64,000 bases of DNA. Source: Cacajao melanocephalus (Eukaryota; Chordata; Mammalia; Primates; Pitheciidae). Shown piece after piece: positions 11,160 through 23,254 of this stretch; within the stretch, counting starts at the first letter, position 1, and each line of letters begins with the position of its first letter. The position numbers were made by a program, and so were the translations under genes. Location: positions 186,001-250,000 of the forward strand of contig CAUYLG010027030.1 of NCBI GenBank assembly GCA_963573385.1, in the 5' to 3' direction. The notes beneath the pieces are model-generated. The model was not told the DNA's origin and did no database searches. It was given only the letters and a program-made list of their open reading frames with translations.

Positions 11160-13320
11160 AATCTGACAGATTTTCAACCTGATTGTGAAGTGATTTCACA
11201 GAGTTCTTAAGACTAAATAATACCATCTACAAAAACATGCTTAGACTTGTATCTGACAGTAAATTTCACCTATTACAGTAATTGAATGTGATTAACACCA
11301 CATATTAATCCATCATATATCTCATTTGCAGATCATTCTGTCCACATTCAAAAATGGAGAAAAACAAACTTAGGAGATTTCTCTTTTGGTGATGAAACTG
11401 ATGGCTAACTTTATTAAACAGACCAGTCAAACAAATTCTAATTTTCAACCAAAGGGAATAAAATCTATGACAAATATATGAAGAAATAGTAAAATTCAAG
11501 AGGCAGATTTCTTCATCAGTAAATGGGATATGTTGAATGGAATTATTTTTAAGGTCCATTCAAATTCAACTGCCTCTTTTCTGATCAGCCTATTTTTTTT
11601 TATTTGATCAGCCTATTTTCTTTAAACAAACAGCAATTATATTTCCAGAATGTTCATGCTGGAGACACATTTGGAGTGGATGGGTTGTTGGGTTGAGGAA
11701 GCACGAGGTGACTTGTCTTCAACTGTGTATGCATAGAAAACACAGACTAGGTTTCATGTGTATTGAACATTTATAAACAAATTATGTTTATGGTTGACTA
11801 AAACCCTTCAAGAGCAGCCCCTCCGCTGATAGTAAATATGAAACTAAATAAGTCTTTGCTTACAATATATTATGTACATTCATGCTTTGAATTAAACATA
11901 TTTTATATTTTATAAAAATCTATAACTATTAATTTATTCCTAAAATGGAAAGAAGAATGGCAAGGAAGGGTGTAGGGAAATGGTATTCTGCCACAATTCT
12001 TGCAATGATTTTTTAGGTCATACGGATAAGTCATTCAGTTCTACTCTCCTCAATTTTTTCACTGTAAAATGCTAGAAATGTATAAATTTCTAATACCTAT
12101 TCTACTCTATTTGTTCATATATATATTCAATGTTTACTATTCATTCTGTTTTATTAATAAGTTGGCAATTTCATATTTAACAAAGAAGCTAATTAAATAT
12201 CACATATTTTCTTATAGGTTGTAAATAAAGAAAGCAATATGTTACAGATGCATCATTTTATTGGTTACAAAAGAATTGATTCCTCCAAAGTTGTCCTTTG
12301 GTATATCCTGTATAACAGTGGTCTTTAAATGAGACATTTTCAATCATAGACTAAAGCTAAATTTTCATTTCCCTTTCACTACGACTATGTTGCCATCTGC
12401 CATCTGTGTCATAGCAGACCAGAGATTGTTTATTTATAAGAATATAGCTTTAGATCCTTGGACCATAGGATTGCATAAAATCTGTTTGTGACTGAAGAGA
12501 TCTTGAATATCCCAAGGAAATAACTATCTCTGCACACAGAGCTTAAACAGAGCATATATTCCCAATTGCATATTCACTTTAAACTGAAAAGCATGTAATA
12601 CCTTGAAAACAATAATAAGATAATATATCCTGGTTAATTAGAGCCAGAGAAACAGCTTCTCCCTTTACTGTTGTATTCTTACAGCACACGTGAGTGTGGC
12701 AGTAATATTTAACTTGTCAGTCAAGATGTTTGAGAAAATCATCATATTAATGAGTCTTAGGCAGTAATGAAAGGATGTGCCTGGCATACTTGTTTATAAA
12801 ATTTGCCAGACTCATTAAAAGTCAGTTACATCGTATTAGCAATAATGGACATGTTGCTGTAAACACAACAGCCTGGCCATTCCTACTTGTAATTATCAGT
12901 GATAAACTTGCCTGAATATAATACTATACAAGCAAGACAATCACATTTTTTTAAGAAACAGGAAAACATTTCTTTAAAATTTTCCCTAAAATGCCAGAAA
13001 TACATTTTCCTACCTATCAGACATAATATATACTGATAAGTAGAAATAACACGCCTTGTCCATAATACAAAGAAATGCAAAAATAACATCTTTAATGAAA
13101 GAATGATTTATGGCCTTTAATCTGTATTAACGAAAGGGAAATATTAATGTTATTTTCTTCATTGGCCATTTCATAAATATGGGTATATTCATCATGACTC
13201 TAAACATGCCTTATCAGTTACACAATGTAAGCCTCAGAACCATTCCTTATTGTTCCTCCATAAACAGTTCTGTTTGTATGTACTCATATATAAAAATTCT
13301 TCCATGCATTATAGGCAGCT
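11160..13320. other. Mostly unassigned AT-rich DNA
   Basis: Apart from one probable MIR (11975-12115) I see no gene or repeat I can name. A 14-base unit GATCAGCCTATTTT occurs twice at about 11582 and 11606, separated by a T-rich spacer. Confidence 0.5.
11975..12115 (+). mobile_element. MIR fragment, sense
   Basis: Contains the MIR sequence of TTAGGTCATACGGATAAGTCA, then TCCTCAATTTTTTCACTGTAAAATG, matching the family's most conserved part in order. Confidence 0.5.
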
Positions 13321-13329
13321 GAATTAAAA

Positions 13330-13500
13330 GTTCACTCATTTATTTAACAAATACCGATTGGGCAAAAGCTTTGTAACGAGCACGAGGCATAAGCATTGAA
13401 TACAGGCACTGTAGCCATATCAGTAAATGATATAGACACGTAGCTCAGCCACTTGAAGCCTACAGATAAGTAAATCAATGTTGAACGTGGCGAAGAACTA
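13330..13500 (-). mobile_element. L2 3' end, antisense (weak)
   Basis: The plus strand begins CACTCATTTATTTAACAAATA, the complement of the L2 3' terminus, followed by decayed GGCATAAGCATTGAATACAGG-type text and AAGTAAATCAATG. Confidence 0.45.
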
Positions 13501-13623
13501 ACATTTTGTACTCACCTTTAAAAATTCTGTTCAAACATCATTTTCTTAAGGAAGACATACAGGAAACACCAAAGCAGCTCGGTGCCTCCTGTTAGACCTA
13601 ATAATGGCTAATACTTTCGCTCT

Positions 13624-13650
13624 AAAATAGACCTAATAATGGTCTATTTT
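13624..13650. repeat. Perfect hairpin, 10-bp arms
   Basis: AAAATAGACC (13624-13633) is perfectly complementary to GGTCTATTTT (13641-13650) around the 7-base loop TAATAAT. Part of it, TAGACCTAATAATGG, is also an exact 15-bp direct repeat of 13593-13607. Confidence 0.9.
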
Positions 13651-13714
13651 TCATATGTATAATATATATTTTAAATTTTAATTAAATAATTGGAATATTA
13701 GTTGTTTAATGTCT

Positions 13715-13830
13715 GTTTTCCATCTAGAATGTAAGATCTGCAAGAACAGAAACTGTTTCTTTTCATATTCTGCTATACCTCCCATGCCTGGAAATTGACT
13801 TACACAAAAGTTAATGAGCATGATTTTATT
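13715..13830 (+). mobile_element. L2 3' end, sense
   Basis: TCTAGAATGTAAGATCTGC and AGAACAGAAACTGTTTCTTTTC correspond to the L2 3' untranslated region, followed by a decayed CCTGGAAATTGAC and AATGAG tail. Confidence 0.55.
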
Positions 13831-13904
13831 TGATTCTACAAACAATAGCATGATATTTGCAGAGTCAAACTAATTAATACAACCATACCAGATTTCTTGA
13901 TTAA

Positions 13905-14330
13905 TGGCTTTTTACATTCAGCACTGTGAATACATTTTTCTGTCGCTTTCTGTCTTCCATGGTTTTTCTCCATGAGAAAGCAGCTGTAAATTTAATTGAG
14001 GATTTCTTGTATGTGATGAGTCACTTCTCTGCTGACACTTTCTCAATTGTCCCTTTGTTTTTACATAGCTTGATTATGATGTATTTAGGTGTGGTTCTCT
14101 TTGAATTGGTATTGCATAGAGTTCATTCTCAGACATGTAGATTAATATTTTTCAGCAAATTTGAGAAATTTTAGGCCATGGTTTTCTCGACGTTCTTCTA
14201 ACTGTTTCTCTCTCTCTTTCCCTTCTGTGACTCCTATTATGCACATATTGTTACCCTTGGTAGTTTTACATCTGTCTTTGAAGCCCTGTTTACGCTGGGT
14301 GTTGCCTTCAAAGCTCAGACAGGCAATTTC
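13905..14330 (-). mobile_element. Old L1 fragment, antisense
   Basis: The plus strand matches the complement of an old L1 region rich in pyrimidines: TTGATTATGATGTATTTAGG, GGTTCTCTTTGAATTG, then a run of TCTCTCTCTTTCCC and TGACTCCTATTATGCAC. The small frames overlapping it (13926-14394) are products of this and not genes. Confidence 0.5.
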
Positions 14331-14559
14331 CAAATCGGCCTATTCAATTATTTGCACAGAATCTCACAATCAGCCAGAGGTAAGAGCAGCTTAAGTTCTT
14401 TCAAGATCTCTCATAGATACATATATCATCCATATATCCAGATGGTATTAAAGATACTCTCTAGACATCCCTTGCTTTAGCTTTTTTTTTTTTTCAGTGA
14501 TTTGGTTAGCTTCTTCTTTTCCCCAACTGGTAGTGCTAACTATATTATTTCTTCAGGGT

Positions 14560-15340
14560 TGATTTTGGGAGTGAGAGGTAGCCAACCATGTTAGTTTGCC
14601 ACCATGTTGAAATAAATCAGATGCTCCCTCATATGTAAAATATGACAAGAAAAACTTGTGGGAGAATAAATCGTACAAGAAAGAAATTTGGGAAAAATAG
14701 TTGGGAAGACTATGGTAGTGAGAAATGACAAGAGAAAAGATGATGGTCTGGAAGTCAGTGGATCTGACTATAATTTGTAGGTGAAGCACATGAGCTTCTA
14801 ATGGAATGTGTGTGCTGATTGTGAGTGTTGAATCCATGTATACTGTGAGGTGTTCACCCAAACAACTGGTGGATGGTCATGCCATTTACTAAGATAGACT
14901 GAGGGATTAGGTAGAGAAAAGGAGTCAAGGTATTTTAAGCACATTAAGTTTTAATTCAATTTACTCTCCAAATGCTAATGTTAAGTAGGATATATAGTCT
15001 AGAACTGAGGGAAGGCATGCATATGGAGAACCATCATTAGATAGATAATAAAGAAAAGCATGGGATTAGGTGAGTTCATTTGTTGGGAGAATACTGACGT
15101 TAAAGAAAATGATCCCAGGCCTGCAATCTAGGTTCAAAATGTAAACATTGGATAAAGGAGAAAGATAAGCAACAAAGGCTGAAATACATGATGACAGTAA
15201 TACCAAGAAATGTATAATCTCATAAAAGCAAGATAAATTTAGTCTTTTAAGCCCAACTGGAATAAATTGAAGAAATAATGAGGATTGAGAAAGCACCAAT
15301 TGAAGAGTAAAGAAAATCTCTGGGGGAATTATTGTCATAT
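14560..15340 (-). mobile_element. L2 fragment, antisense
   Basis: The plus strand follows the complement of L2 ORF2 in order: ATGATGGTCTGGAAG, then ACTGGTGGATGGTCATGCC and ATTTACTAAGATAGACTG, then CACATTAAGTTTTAA. The remaining part is too decayed for a clean boundary. Confidence 0.6.
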
Positions 15341-15369
15341 AAAATTGATGCTAGAAATGGAAAGTTAGC

Positions 15370-16270
15370 AGGAAGTAAAGATAGCTTTTATTAAGTGAGA
15401 GATAGTAAAACAAGTGGGTGTATGTGCGTGGGTGGGTGTTTGTGTACTGATATCAGTAATCCAGGAGAGAAAAAAAAATAGATGGTGTGAAGTAAATAGT
15501 TACAAAAATGAAGTCTAAAATAAATGAAAGGTGAGTAGAATCTATTCCTTCTTCCTATCAGTTCTAGTCAGACTAATCACCAAACACTTTCAGAGTTACA
15601 TATCTTTTTTAAAAACTTGCAAAAAGACCTGTGTACATAGGAAGTACTTTGCTGTCTCTCCAAAAGTTACATTGTAAGTGCATTTCCTGGTCTGTGTTAT
15701 ATACTGTTACAAGGAGCAAGGAGAATTTATTTCTGAGAGAATCAGCAATCAAGTAGCTCTGAATTCTCTCAAGTTCAAAGGTATGTCTGACAAAGTCCAA
15801 CCAGGAAAACCAACACCACTCGAGATTTTTCACACTGATGGACTTTCATTTAAAACATTTGTTTCATAGGTAACAGGAAATTAAAAAGCCAAACAGGGGA
15901 TATTAAGGGAATCTAGAAATTAGCAACAACAGAAAGTCACAACTATTCCTAGGTTGTTTGGAGAATTTGGTTTTAGCAGAGTGTAGAGGAGGCCAGTGGA
16001 AGCAGGAGATGTGTGGGAAGTAATCTTTCCAGAAATGACACAGAAACAGAGAGGGAAGAAAAAATATTCTCTCTTCTTTCTTTCTTCCAACCTCTAATCT
16101 TCTGCCAAAGCCTCTTATTGCCAAACTTTGCCAGAAACCAGGGAATAAGGGGGCATAACATAGCGCCCTCCATGAACAGAGCTGAATGTTTGGATAGGAA
16201 TGCAGCTGAGAACAAATTAATGGTTGATTAAAATAGACAATATTAACCTTTCACAGAGAAGAAATGTCAA
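15370..16270. other. Unassigned DNA
   Basis: No named repeat or gene seen. Overlapping short frames on both strands at 15903-16231 carry no recognisable motif. A GT-rich run lies at 15415-15445. Confidence 0.5.
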
Positions 16271-16298
16271 ACTATTTCTTGCAATTGCAAGAAATAGT
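16271..16298. repeat. 28-bp perfect palindrome
   Basis: The 28 bases are identical to their own reverse complement, centred on CAATTG with no spacer (half-site ACTATTTCTTGCAA). The next bases repeat part of it directly (GCAAGAAAT at 16300-16308). Confidence 0.95.
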
Positions 16299-16439
16299 GC
16301 AAGAAATTAATGCAACTGTATTCACAGATAAAAATTAAAATGATAAATTTTCCAGTAGAAAAAGTAAGACAACCATAAGAAAGTTTGCTAAAAATGCATC
16401 TTCTTAAAGTAAAATAATATATGTTACATGAGATTAGAA

Positions 16440-16550
16440 ACTCTCTATTCTGTCCTATGCTGTATCACTGCAACCTAGGACAGTATCAGACATATAATAA
16501 CTATTGTATAAATGTGTTTGTTGAACAAATAAATAGATTGAAATGTTTCA
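16440..16550 (+). mobile_element. L2 3' end, sense
   Basis: CTATGCTGTATCACTGCAACC, AGGACAGTATCAGACATA and TAAATGTGTTTGTTGAACAA follow the order of the L2 3' end, with the family's TGTTGAA-type terminus. Confidence 0.6.
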
Positions 16551-19500
16551 TAGAATACTCAAAGCTATATTTGTAAACTTGGGATATCTGGAAAATTTAT
16601 ATTTGTGACTTAAAATGGGACCAATACTAGAATATATAACTATCTTCCTATAACAAAAATATTATTGATATAGTAGATATCAAAAGAATGACATTAGAAA
16701 GCGAATGATCAAGTAAACAAAAATTAAGAATAAGTCTAATGAAAGTATCTTACCTGTATAAGAAACTCTGTGTGTAAGTATTCCTTTGTGCACTAGTAAC
16801 TATTGCAGTTCCTGGATGACATCGACCAGCTGGATATTCTGATCTCCAGGAACATGGGGACATTTTTTTTTGGGGGGGTAAGATTTAGTGCATCTCAAAT
16901 CTTTGTTAATATAATTTTTTTCTTTTAGAGTAATATTTTAGAATCAGATTTTCCTTTAACTCCTTTGACATAAGGCTTCAACACTAGTACACACATAATT
17001 TGTGATTTTTGTTGGATAACATTAACATTTTATTTGCTATTTCAATTCTAAAGTGATAATTATGTAATTTTTGTAGGCAATTTTTATTGAGTTAAAACTG
17101 TCATTCCAAAATTAACATAATACTATACATGTAGTAGCTTCTCTAAACATACATGTTGAGAATATCACTTTAAGTTTTGATGAACATCTTAAGTTACAGT
17201 ATATCACTGTAAAAAATATACATTATCTATATACTTATTTGTACTCTTTTAAAAGTGAATTGCATACATTTTAATTTAAAACTATGTATTTAATTTCCAC
17301 GCTTGTGGATAAAAACCATAAAAAGCCATCATCAGGATATGTTTTCTATGGGATTTATTTCATTACCACGTTTATCTTGTTCAGATGAGTTATTTGATGT
17401 ACAAATATTGAATTTAAAAAATATGACAAGTGCCAGTCCATATACTGCAAATGAGTTTGACCTTCATTTGGATTTCTTGTCTGCCAGTGTAAATAAATCA
17501 GGTTGGTTAACAGGCAATTTGTATTATTCTTATAGAAAGGTATATACATAGGATATGATATGTCCATAAAACGTCCTAGGATAGTTAATTAAAGGAATCT
17601 TTTAAATCAAGAGCCAATCTTTTGCATTTATAAGTTCTTTGACCTTATCAAAGCTCTGGCATACAGGAAGCACTAAATCAATAGTTATTGAATAAGTAAA
17701 ATATTGGTTAATTTAATTTTCATGTCAAGCTTAAAGAATGCAATGGGCTGAAAAAAATCAAACATATTTTCAAGCATCTTCATAATTGACAGCAGAAGAG
17801 CATGATAAAGTTTGAAATATGTGAAGATTTCTACTATGTTAAGTATTTATCATGACTGATTAACTTGAAGATTTGTGTTACAAACCAGTGATTTCATTTA
17901 AGCTGTATTATTTCATTTTATGGTGCCAATTTCCTTTTGTGAATTATTTTTGTTTTTGACATAATTACCTGGTTATTTTGGCATTGTGTAAGTGTAGTTC
18001 TTTCTTTGCCAGCCAAGTTCTTTTTCTTTGCCAGGAAAGGCATGGGACCCCTTCAGGGGAAGAAATGGGAACAGCTGTCCTATCCAGTGTTAGTGCCAAC
18101 TTGAGTCTTTCTAGGCCAACTCAGGCCAGTGACACTCTAGGAAGCTGATGCACCTAAGTGGAAAAGTTATTGGTCTCCTTATTAACAATTTTTGAGGGAA
18201 ATATGTATACAAAGTCTTCATTTTATTTTTTACAGTAAGCTTCATAGAAGTTAACTGAAAATTTACAATAAGGGGGAGATTGCTGTCAGAAAAATGGATT
18301 TTATTCTCTATGCCAGACTAGTAGAGCTATTTCTACACAGCAGTTTTCTCTTCTGAAGCTGAACAGCACAAAGGTGAGTAATTATTAGAAGCACGGCAAG
18401 TTCCTGGATGCGGCCAGCTTGGTGAAGAGCATATTCTAAGACATGTGAATGCATGCAGGGAGAAAAAAGGATTTCCAAAGCAAGCAGATACTTTTGAAGA
18501 GTTTATACCCCTAAAGTGATCCCAAAGGAACAAATTTAGCTGCTTGATTCTCTTTGTAAGGTGCAGTATGACCTGATCTAGAATATACGATATTATGATA
18601 GCTATTTATTCAAAGGGATGGCTACATGTACAGTCTCAAGTTCCAAATAGAATTAATTTTCTAGTTATACACAGAACATTAGCTTGAGCTAGAGCTATAA
18701 TCAGAACATTGTTTCTGAATTACAGTTAAGGGAAAACTTTATTGAAAAGCAGACATCATTTGTGCAGAACTTTTCTCTACTTTTCTTAAAAAGCATTTAC
18801 CAATTCATTAACTTTTCTCTTTTCCTCTCTTTTTTGGCTCCAAACGGCCATCTCTCAGCTATGCGCTGATGGAAAGGCAACCTTAGATGGTGAGGGTTAT
18901 GGAGAGAATGATCTGTTTCAATGTACATTGTATGTGAAGACTGAAGATTATGGTTGCTTAAGGACTAAAACTTATTTGCCCTCAAGCATTTAGGTTATAG
19001 AACTCTTTATTGTAGTTACCAACAAGAAACTAGACTATCAGGTACACTCTGCTTTCTAAAGCACAACTATTTGTAGTCAGAGTGATTTATTTACTTTCAT
19101 TTCATTTTTACCTTTCAGATTCTTTGGTCATGGGGTGCTTATTCCTTTTATAGGTCATGAGTTTTAATTGCCATTTATGCCTTAGCATTAGCACATTGAT
19201 TTAGACAGTTAGTTTTTACATCATACTTGACCTTCAGGACATACATGAATACCTTTTGAAGTTATTGAATGCCTGAAAAAGAGATTTACATTTTTATGTA
19301 TAAATAACTCAAGGTAATAGTCTGACTGAGGAATATCATTGGTGAGACTAAAAAAGACACAAAGACAAATATGGCATTACATTTTCTGATGCCATTAGTA
19401 TTTATTCCTTAATTTCATTTTCTAATCTTTTGCCTCACTGCCATGTCCTGGGAATAGGGCTGCAAAATCAAAAGACTGATTTGTTTGCACTATAATGTTG

Positions 19501-19711
19501 AACTTTGTAAGAAAACCTTTAGGGAATAGACTGGCAGTGGACTGATGATGGATTATTCACTAGAATAGAGAATACTATGTAAAGAGATAAAATAATATTA
19601 TAAGTGACAACATTAACTTTTGCCTCAAACTATATTCTGAAATTATTCAACTCAGGACAAAAAAAAATGCAAAGGAACATTTTGAAACTACTGCTCAGAG
19701 ACACTGACTAG
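16551..19711. other. Mostly unassigned AT-rich DNA
   Basis: No gene and no confident repeat except a weak L2 end at 17590-17700. A TCTTTGCCAG motif is repeated at about 18002 and 18024. A run of eight T and eight G lies at 16864-16879. Confidence 0.5.
17590..17700 (+). mobile_element. L2 or MIR 3' end, sense (weak)
   Basis: AAAGCTCTGGCATACAGGAAG followed by GTTATTGAATAAG matches the terminal part of L2/MIR elements. The preceding text is too decayed to anchor. Confidence 0.4.
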
Positions 19712-19753
19712 AGTGTGTGTGTGTGTGTGTGTGCATGCGTGTGCACATGTGTC
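19712..19753. repeat. (TG)n microsatellite
   Basis: About 11 uninterrupted TG units at 19712-19734, then interrupted GCATGCGTGTGCACATGTG sequence. Confidence 0.95.
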
Positions 19754-19935
19754 TTTTGGGTAGGAGTATTTGTATCAACACCGAAGATGCTGCTGAGATT
19801 CACTTAACCAACTACTGAAGGTCAATGTTGCTCCACTATTTTTAAAAATTTGAAAAAAATTAATGAGTCTAAAATTCTTTACAGAAAAGGAATATATTAA
19901 AATTTTGCATTTGTAGAAAGAATAAAATAAGGCTC

Positions 19936-20319
19936 TGATATGTTTTGACTGTGTCTTTACCCAAATCTCATCTTAAATTGTAGTTCCCATGATGCCCATG
20001 GGATCATGGGAGGGACCTGGTGAGAGGTAATTGAATCATGGAGGCAGTTACCCCCAAGCTACTATTCTTATGATAGTGAGTTCTTGCAGGATCTGATGGT
20101 TTTGTAGGTGATTTTTTCCCCCTTTGCTTGGCCTGCCATCATGTGAAGAAGGATGTGTTTGCTTCCCCTTTCACCATGATTCTAAGTTTCCTGAGGACTC
20201 CCCAGCCATGCAGAACTGTGAGTCAATTAAAACTCTTTCTATTATGAGTGACCTATATAGTCTATATAGTCTAAATAGTCTGGCAGCTATTTATAACAGT
20301 GTGAGAATGAACCAATATA
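19936..20319 (+). repeat. MaLR 5' LTR
   Basis: 384 bp, starting TGATATG and ending in an AATATA-type terminus. Near the 3' end it has a tandem 9-base unit (TATATAGTC, three near-copies at about 20255-20281), a local slippage product not shared with the other LTRs in this window. Confidence 0.88.
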
Positions 20320-21783
20320 GTAAATTGGTACTGCAGAGAGTGGGTGCTGCTATAGAAATACCAGAAAATGTGGAAGTGACTTTGGAACTGAGTAACAGGC
20401 AGAGGTTGGAACAGTTTAAAGGCCTCAGAAGAAGACAGGAAAATGTGGGAAAGTTAGGAACTTCCTAGAGACTTGATGAATGGCTTTGACCAAAATGGTG
20501 ATAATGACATAGACAATGAAGTCCAGGCTTTGGTGGTCTCAGAGGAAGATGGGCAACTTGTTGGAAACTGGAGCAAAGGTCATTCTTGCTGTGCAAAGAG
20601 ACTGGTGGCATTTTGCCTGTGCCTTAGAGATTTGTGGAACTTTGAACTTGAGAGAGATGATTTAGGGTATCATCTGGAGAGAGAAACTTCTACACGGCAA
20701 AGTGTTCAAGAGGAAACAGAGCCAAAGTTTGAAACATTTGTGGCCCAATGATGCAATAGAAAAGAAAAACGCATTTTCTGGGGATAAATTCAAGCCAGCT
20801 GCAGAAATGTGCATAAGTAATGAGGAGCCAAATTTTAATTACCATGACAATGTGAAAATGTCTCCAGGGCATGTTAGAGACCTTTTCAGCAACCCCTCCC
20901 ACCACAGGCCCAGAGGTCTAGGAGGTAAAAATGGTTTCCTGGGCCAGGCCTAGGACCTTGCTGCTTTGTGCAGTCTTGGGAATTGGTGTCCTGAATCCCA
21001 TCTGTGGCTAAAAGGGGCCAACTTATAATTTTAGCCACAGCTTTAGAGGGTGCAAGCCTTAAGTGTTGGCAGCCTCCATGTGGTGTTGAGCCTGTGGCAG
21101 CACAGAAGTCAAGAATTGAGGTTTGGGAACTTTCACCTAGATTTCAGAAGATGTATAGAAACACTTGGATGTCTAGACAGAAGTTTTCTGCAGGGGTTGA
21201 GCCCTTATGGAGACCCTGTACTATGGCAGAATGGAAGAGAAATGTGGGGTTAGAGCTCTCAAACCGAGTCCCCACTGGGGCACTGCCCAGTGGAGCTGTG
21301 AGAAGAGGGCCACAATCCTCCAAACCCCAGAATTGTAGATCCATTGACAGCTTGCACCGTGCACCTGGAAAAGCCACAGACAGTGCCAGCCCATGATGGC
21401 AGCCAGAGTGAAGCTGTACCCTGCATAGTCACAGGGGTGGAGCTGCCCAAGGCTGTGAGAGCCCAACTTTTGGATTAGTGTAGATGGATGTGAGACAGTC
21501 AAAGGAGATCATTTCAGAACTTTAAGATTTGACTGCCCTGCTGGATTTCAAACTTGCATGGGGCCTGTAGTCCCTTTGTTTTGGCCAGTTTCTCCCATCT
21601 GGAATGGGTATATTTATGCAATGCCTGTATCGCCATTGTATCTAGGAAGACACTAAATTGCTTTGATATTACAGGCTGATAGGTGGAAGAGGCTTGCCTT
21701 GTCTCAGATGAGACTTTGGACTTGGGCTTTTTGGGTTAATGTTGGAATGAGTTAAGACTTTGGGGGACTGTTGGTAAATATTG
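19936..21783 (+). mobile_element. MaLR (MST/THE1-type) element lacking its 3' LTR
   Basis: A sense-strand MaLR: a full 5' LTR (19936-20319), then the interior starting TAAATTGGTACTGCAGAG, the primer-binding region typical of the group. The interior runs about 1.46 kb and stops near 21783, after the GACTTTGGGGGACTGTTGG block that normally precedes the 3' LTR. No 3' LTR follows. The open frames within (for example 21004-21396, plus) are broken gag-like remnants. Confidence 0.88.
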
Positions 21784-21830
21784 TAACACACAGAAACCAG
21801 GTAAAAAGAGAAATATTGCCTTTAAATAAT

Positions 21831-21860
21831 GATCTATCTGTTATCTATCTATCTATCATC
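21831..21860. repeat. (TATC)n short tandem repeat
   Basis: An interrupted run of CTAT/TATC units just beyond the truncated MaLR. Confidence 0.85.
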
Positions 21861-22070
21861 TCTGTAAAGTATTTTAAAGCACAGTTTTCTAAAAATTTTT
21901 TGTTAGAGATTACATTGGAAATTAGCTTACTTTAAGAAAACACCTGAGAGGCATCATGATGACTACTAATTAGTAAATCCACATATGTTATTAATAGAAT
22001 TTTTATAAACAAATATTTTGCTTTTAAATATTACCTTTTTTGATTTACAAATCTTTGACATACTCTACAG

Positions 22071-22690
22071 CAGTGGTTCTCATCCTGTTTTCATATTTTT
22101 TCATAAGAAGAAATTAGATACACTAACAAGAAATAGTAAACCCTGAAGAATGACAGTTTTTCTGTAGGTTTGAGCTCTGGAGGGCTAAAACCATTGTAAT
22201 ATATATGTTTACTTTTTCCTTCTTTCTTTTCTTTTTCTTTTTTCTCCCTGATATGGTTTGGCTGTGTCCTCAACCAAATCTTATCTTGAATTGTAGTTCC
22301 TACAATTCCCAATTGTCACGGGAAGGACCCAGTGTCAGGTAATTCAATCATGGGAGTGGGTCTTTCCTGTACTCTTCTCACGATAGTGAAGAGGTCTCAA
22401 GAGATCTGATGGTTTTATAAGGGGAGTTCCCCTGCAAATGCTCTCTCTTACCTGCACAATGGAAGCTGTGCCTTTGCCCTTCTTTCATATTCCATTGTGA
22501 TTGTGAGGCCTCCCCAGTTCGGAACTGTGAGTCCATTAAATCCCTTTCCTTTATAAATTACCCAGTCTCATGTATGTCTTTATTAGCAGTGTGAGAGCAG
22601 ATTAATATATTCTCTCATCCATAGGCCAATTTTTACCCCTTGGGTGAATATCTCCCCATTAAAAATACCTGTTCTACAGTGGTAATATTT
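22071..22690. mobile_element. Possible old hAT-like DNA element split by a solo LTR
   Basis: CAGTGGTTCTCATCC at 22073 resembles the start of a hAT/MER-type non-autonomous element. The text after the LTR (CCAATTTTTACCCCTTGGG, CTGTTCTACAG) could be its other end. The terminal similarity is weak and I could not confirm a terminal inverted repeat. Confidence 0.35.
22249..22609 (+). mobile_element. Solo MaLR LTR (THE1/MST-type)
   Basis: An LTR with both ends present: TGATATGGTTTGG at the start, ATTAATATA at the end, 361 bp. It has a GATCTGATGGTTTTATAAGG block, where TTTATAA may be the old TATA element, and an ATTAAA polyadenylation-type signal near 22537. No interior is attached on either side. 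A clear 5-bp target duplication is not visible. Its sequence differs from the 19936-20319 LTR in the central region, suggesting an independent insertion. Confidence 0.9.
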
Positions 22691-22935
22691 TTATTGCTTT
22701 ATGACAACTATTTTTCTCAAGATTCATATTTTCTTTTGAATTCAAAATGTTTATAACTGATTGACACACAATTGCTTTTGTTACTTTTATTTTCAACGGC
22801 TAATTTTAATGTAATTAAAATAAAAATTAAAATGATTTTGTTGATTGTTATTTAATGTTTATTTTACTGACTTCAATAGGCTATTTTCAAAATGAGTTTT
22901 GGTTTAGCCACCTCAAAGTTCTCAAGAAATAAAAG

Positions 22936-22960
22936 CATAGATAGATAGATAGAGTGTAAA

Positions 22961-22998
<38 letters not shown>
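22936..22998. repeat. Compound (ATAG)n and (TG)n microsatellite
   Basis: Four ATAG units (22936-22954), a short spacer, then about 17 TG units ending near 22998. An overlapping frame beginning with valine-cysteine repeats is an artefact of the tract. Confidence 0.95.
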
Positions 22999-23001
<3 letters not shown>

Positions 23002-23254
23002 ATATTACAAATTTTAAAATAAAGCTTTTGCTTTGCTACATTGCTCCTGTCCCTCTAAACTCATTTTCCCCTTTAAACTACATGAATATACAGTCTAAAA
23101 TAACACATAATGTATTATTGTCAATGAATATAATCAGGGTTTATTTTCCTGGTACCGTTACCCCCTTCTGTGTTCTTATTAGCATTTATTTCATTTTCTA
23201 ACACAAATCATTTCAAGAAAGGGACATTTTTTTGTATTATCAAACATATTACAC

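Noticed and set aside
22249..22609. The LTR as the missing 3' LTR of the MaLR at 19936-21783
   Set aside because: It is 466 bp away from the truncated interior, has no interior attached, and its central region differs from the 5' LTR as expected for another subfamily. An independent solo LTR is simpler.
22071..22690. A confident hAT transposon split by the solo LTR
   Set aside because: Only the left end resembles a known terminus; the right end and a target duplication could not be shown, so it is kept as low-confidence only.
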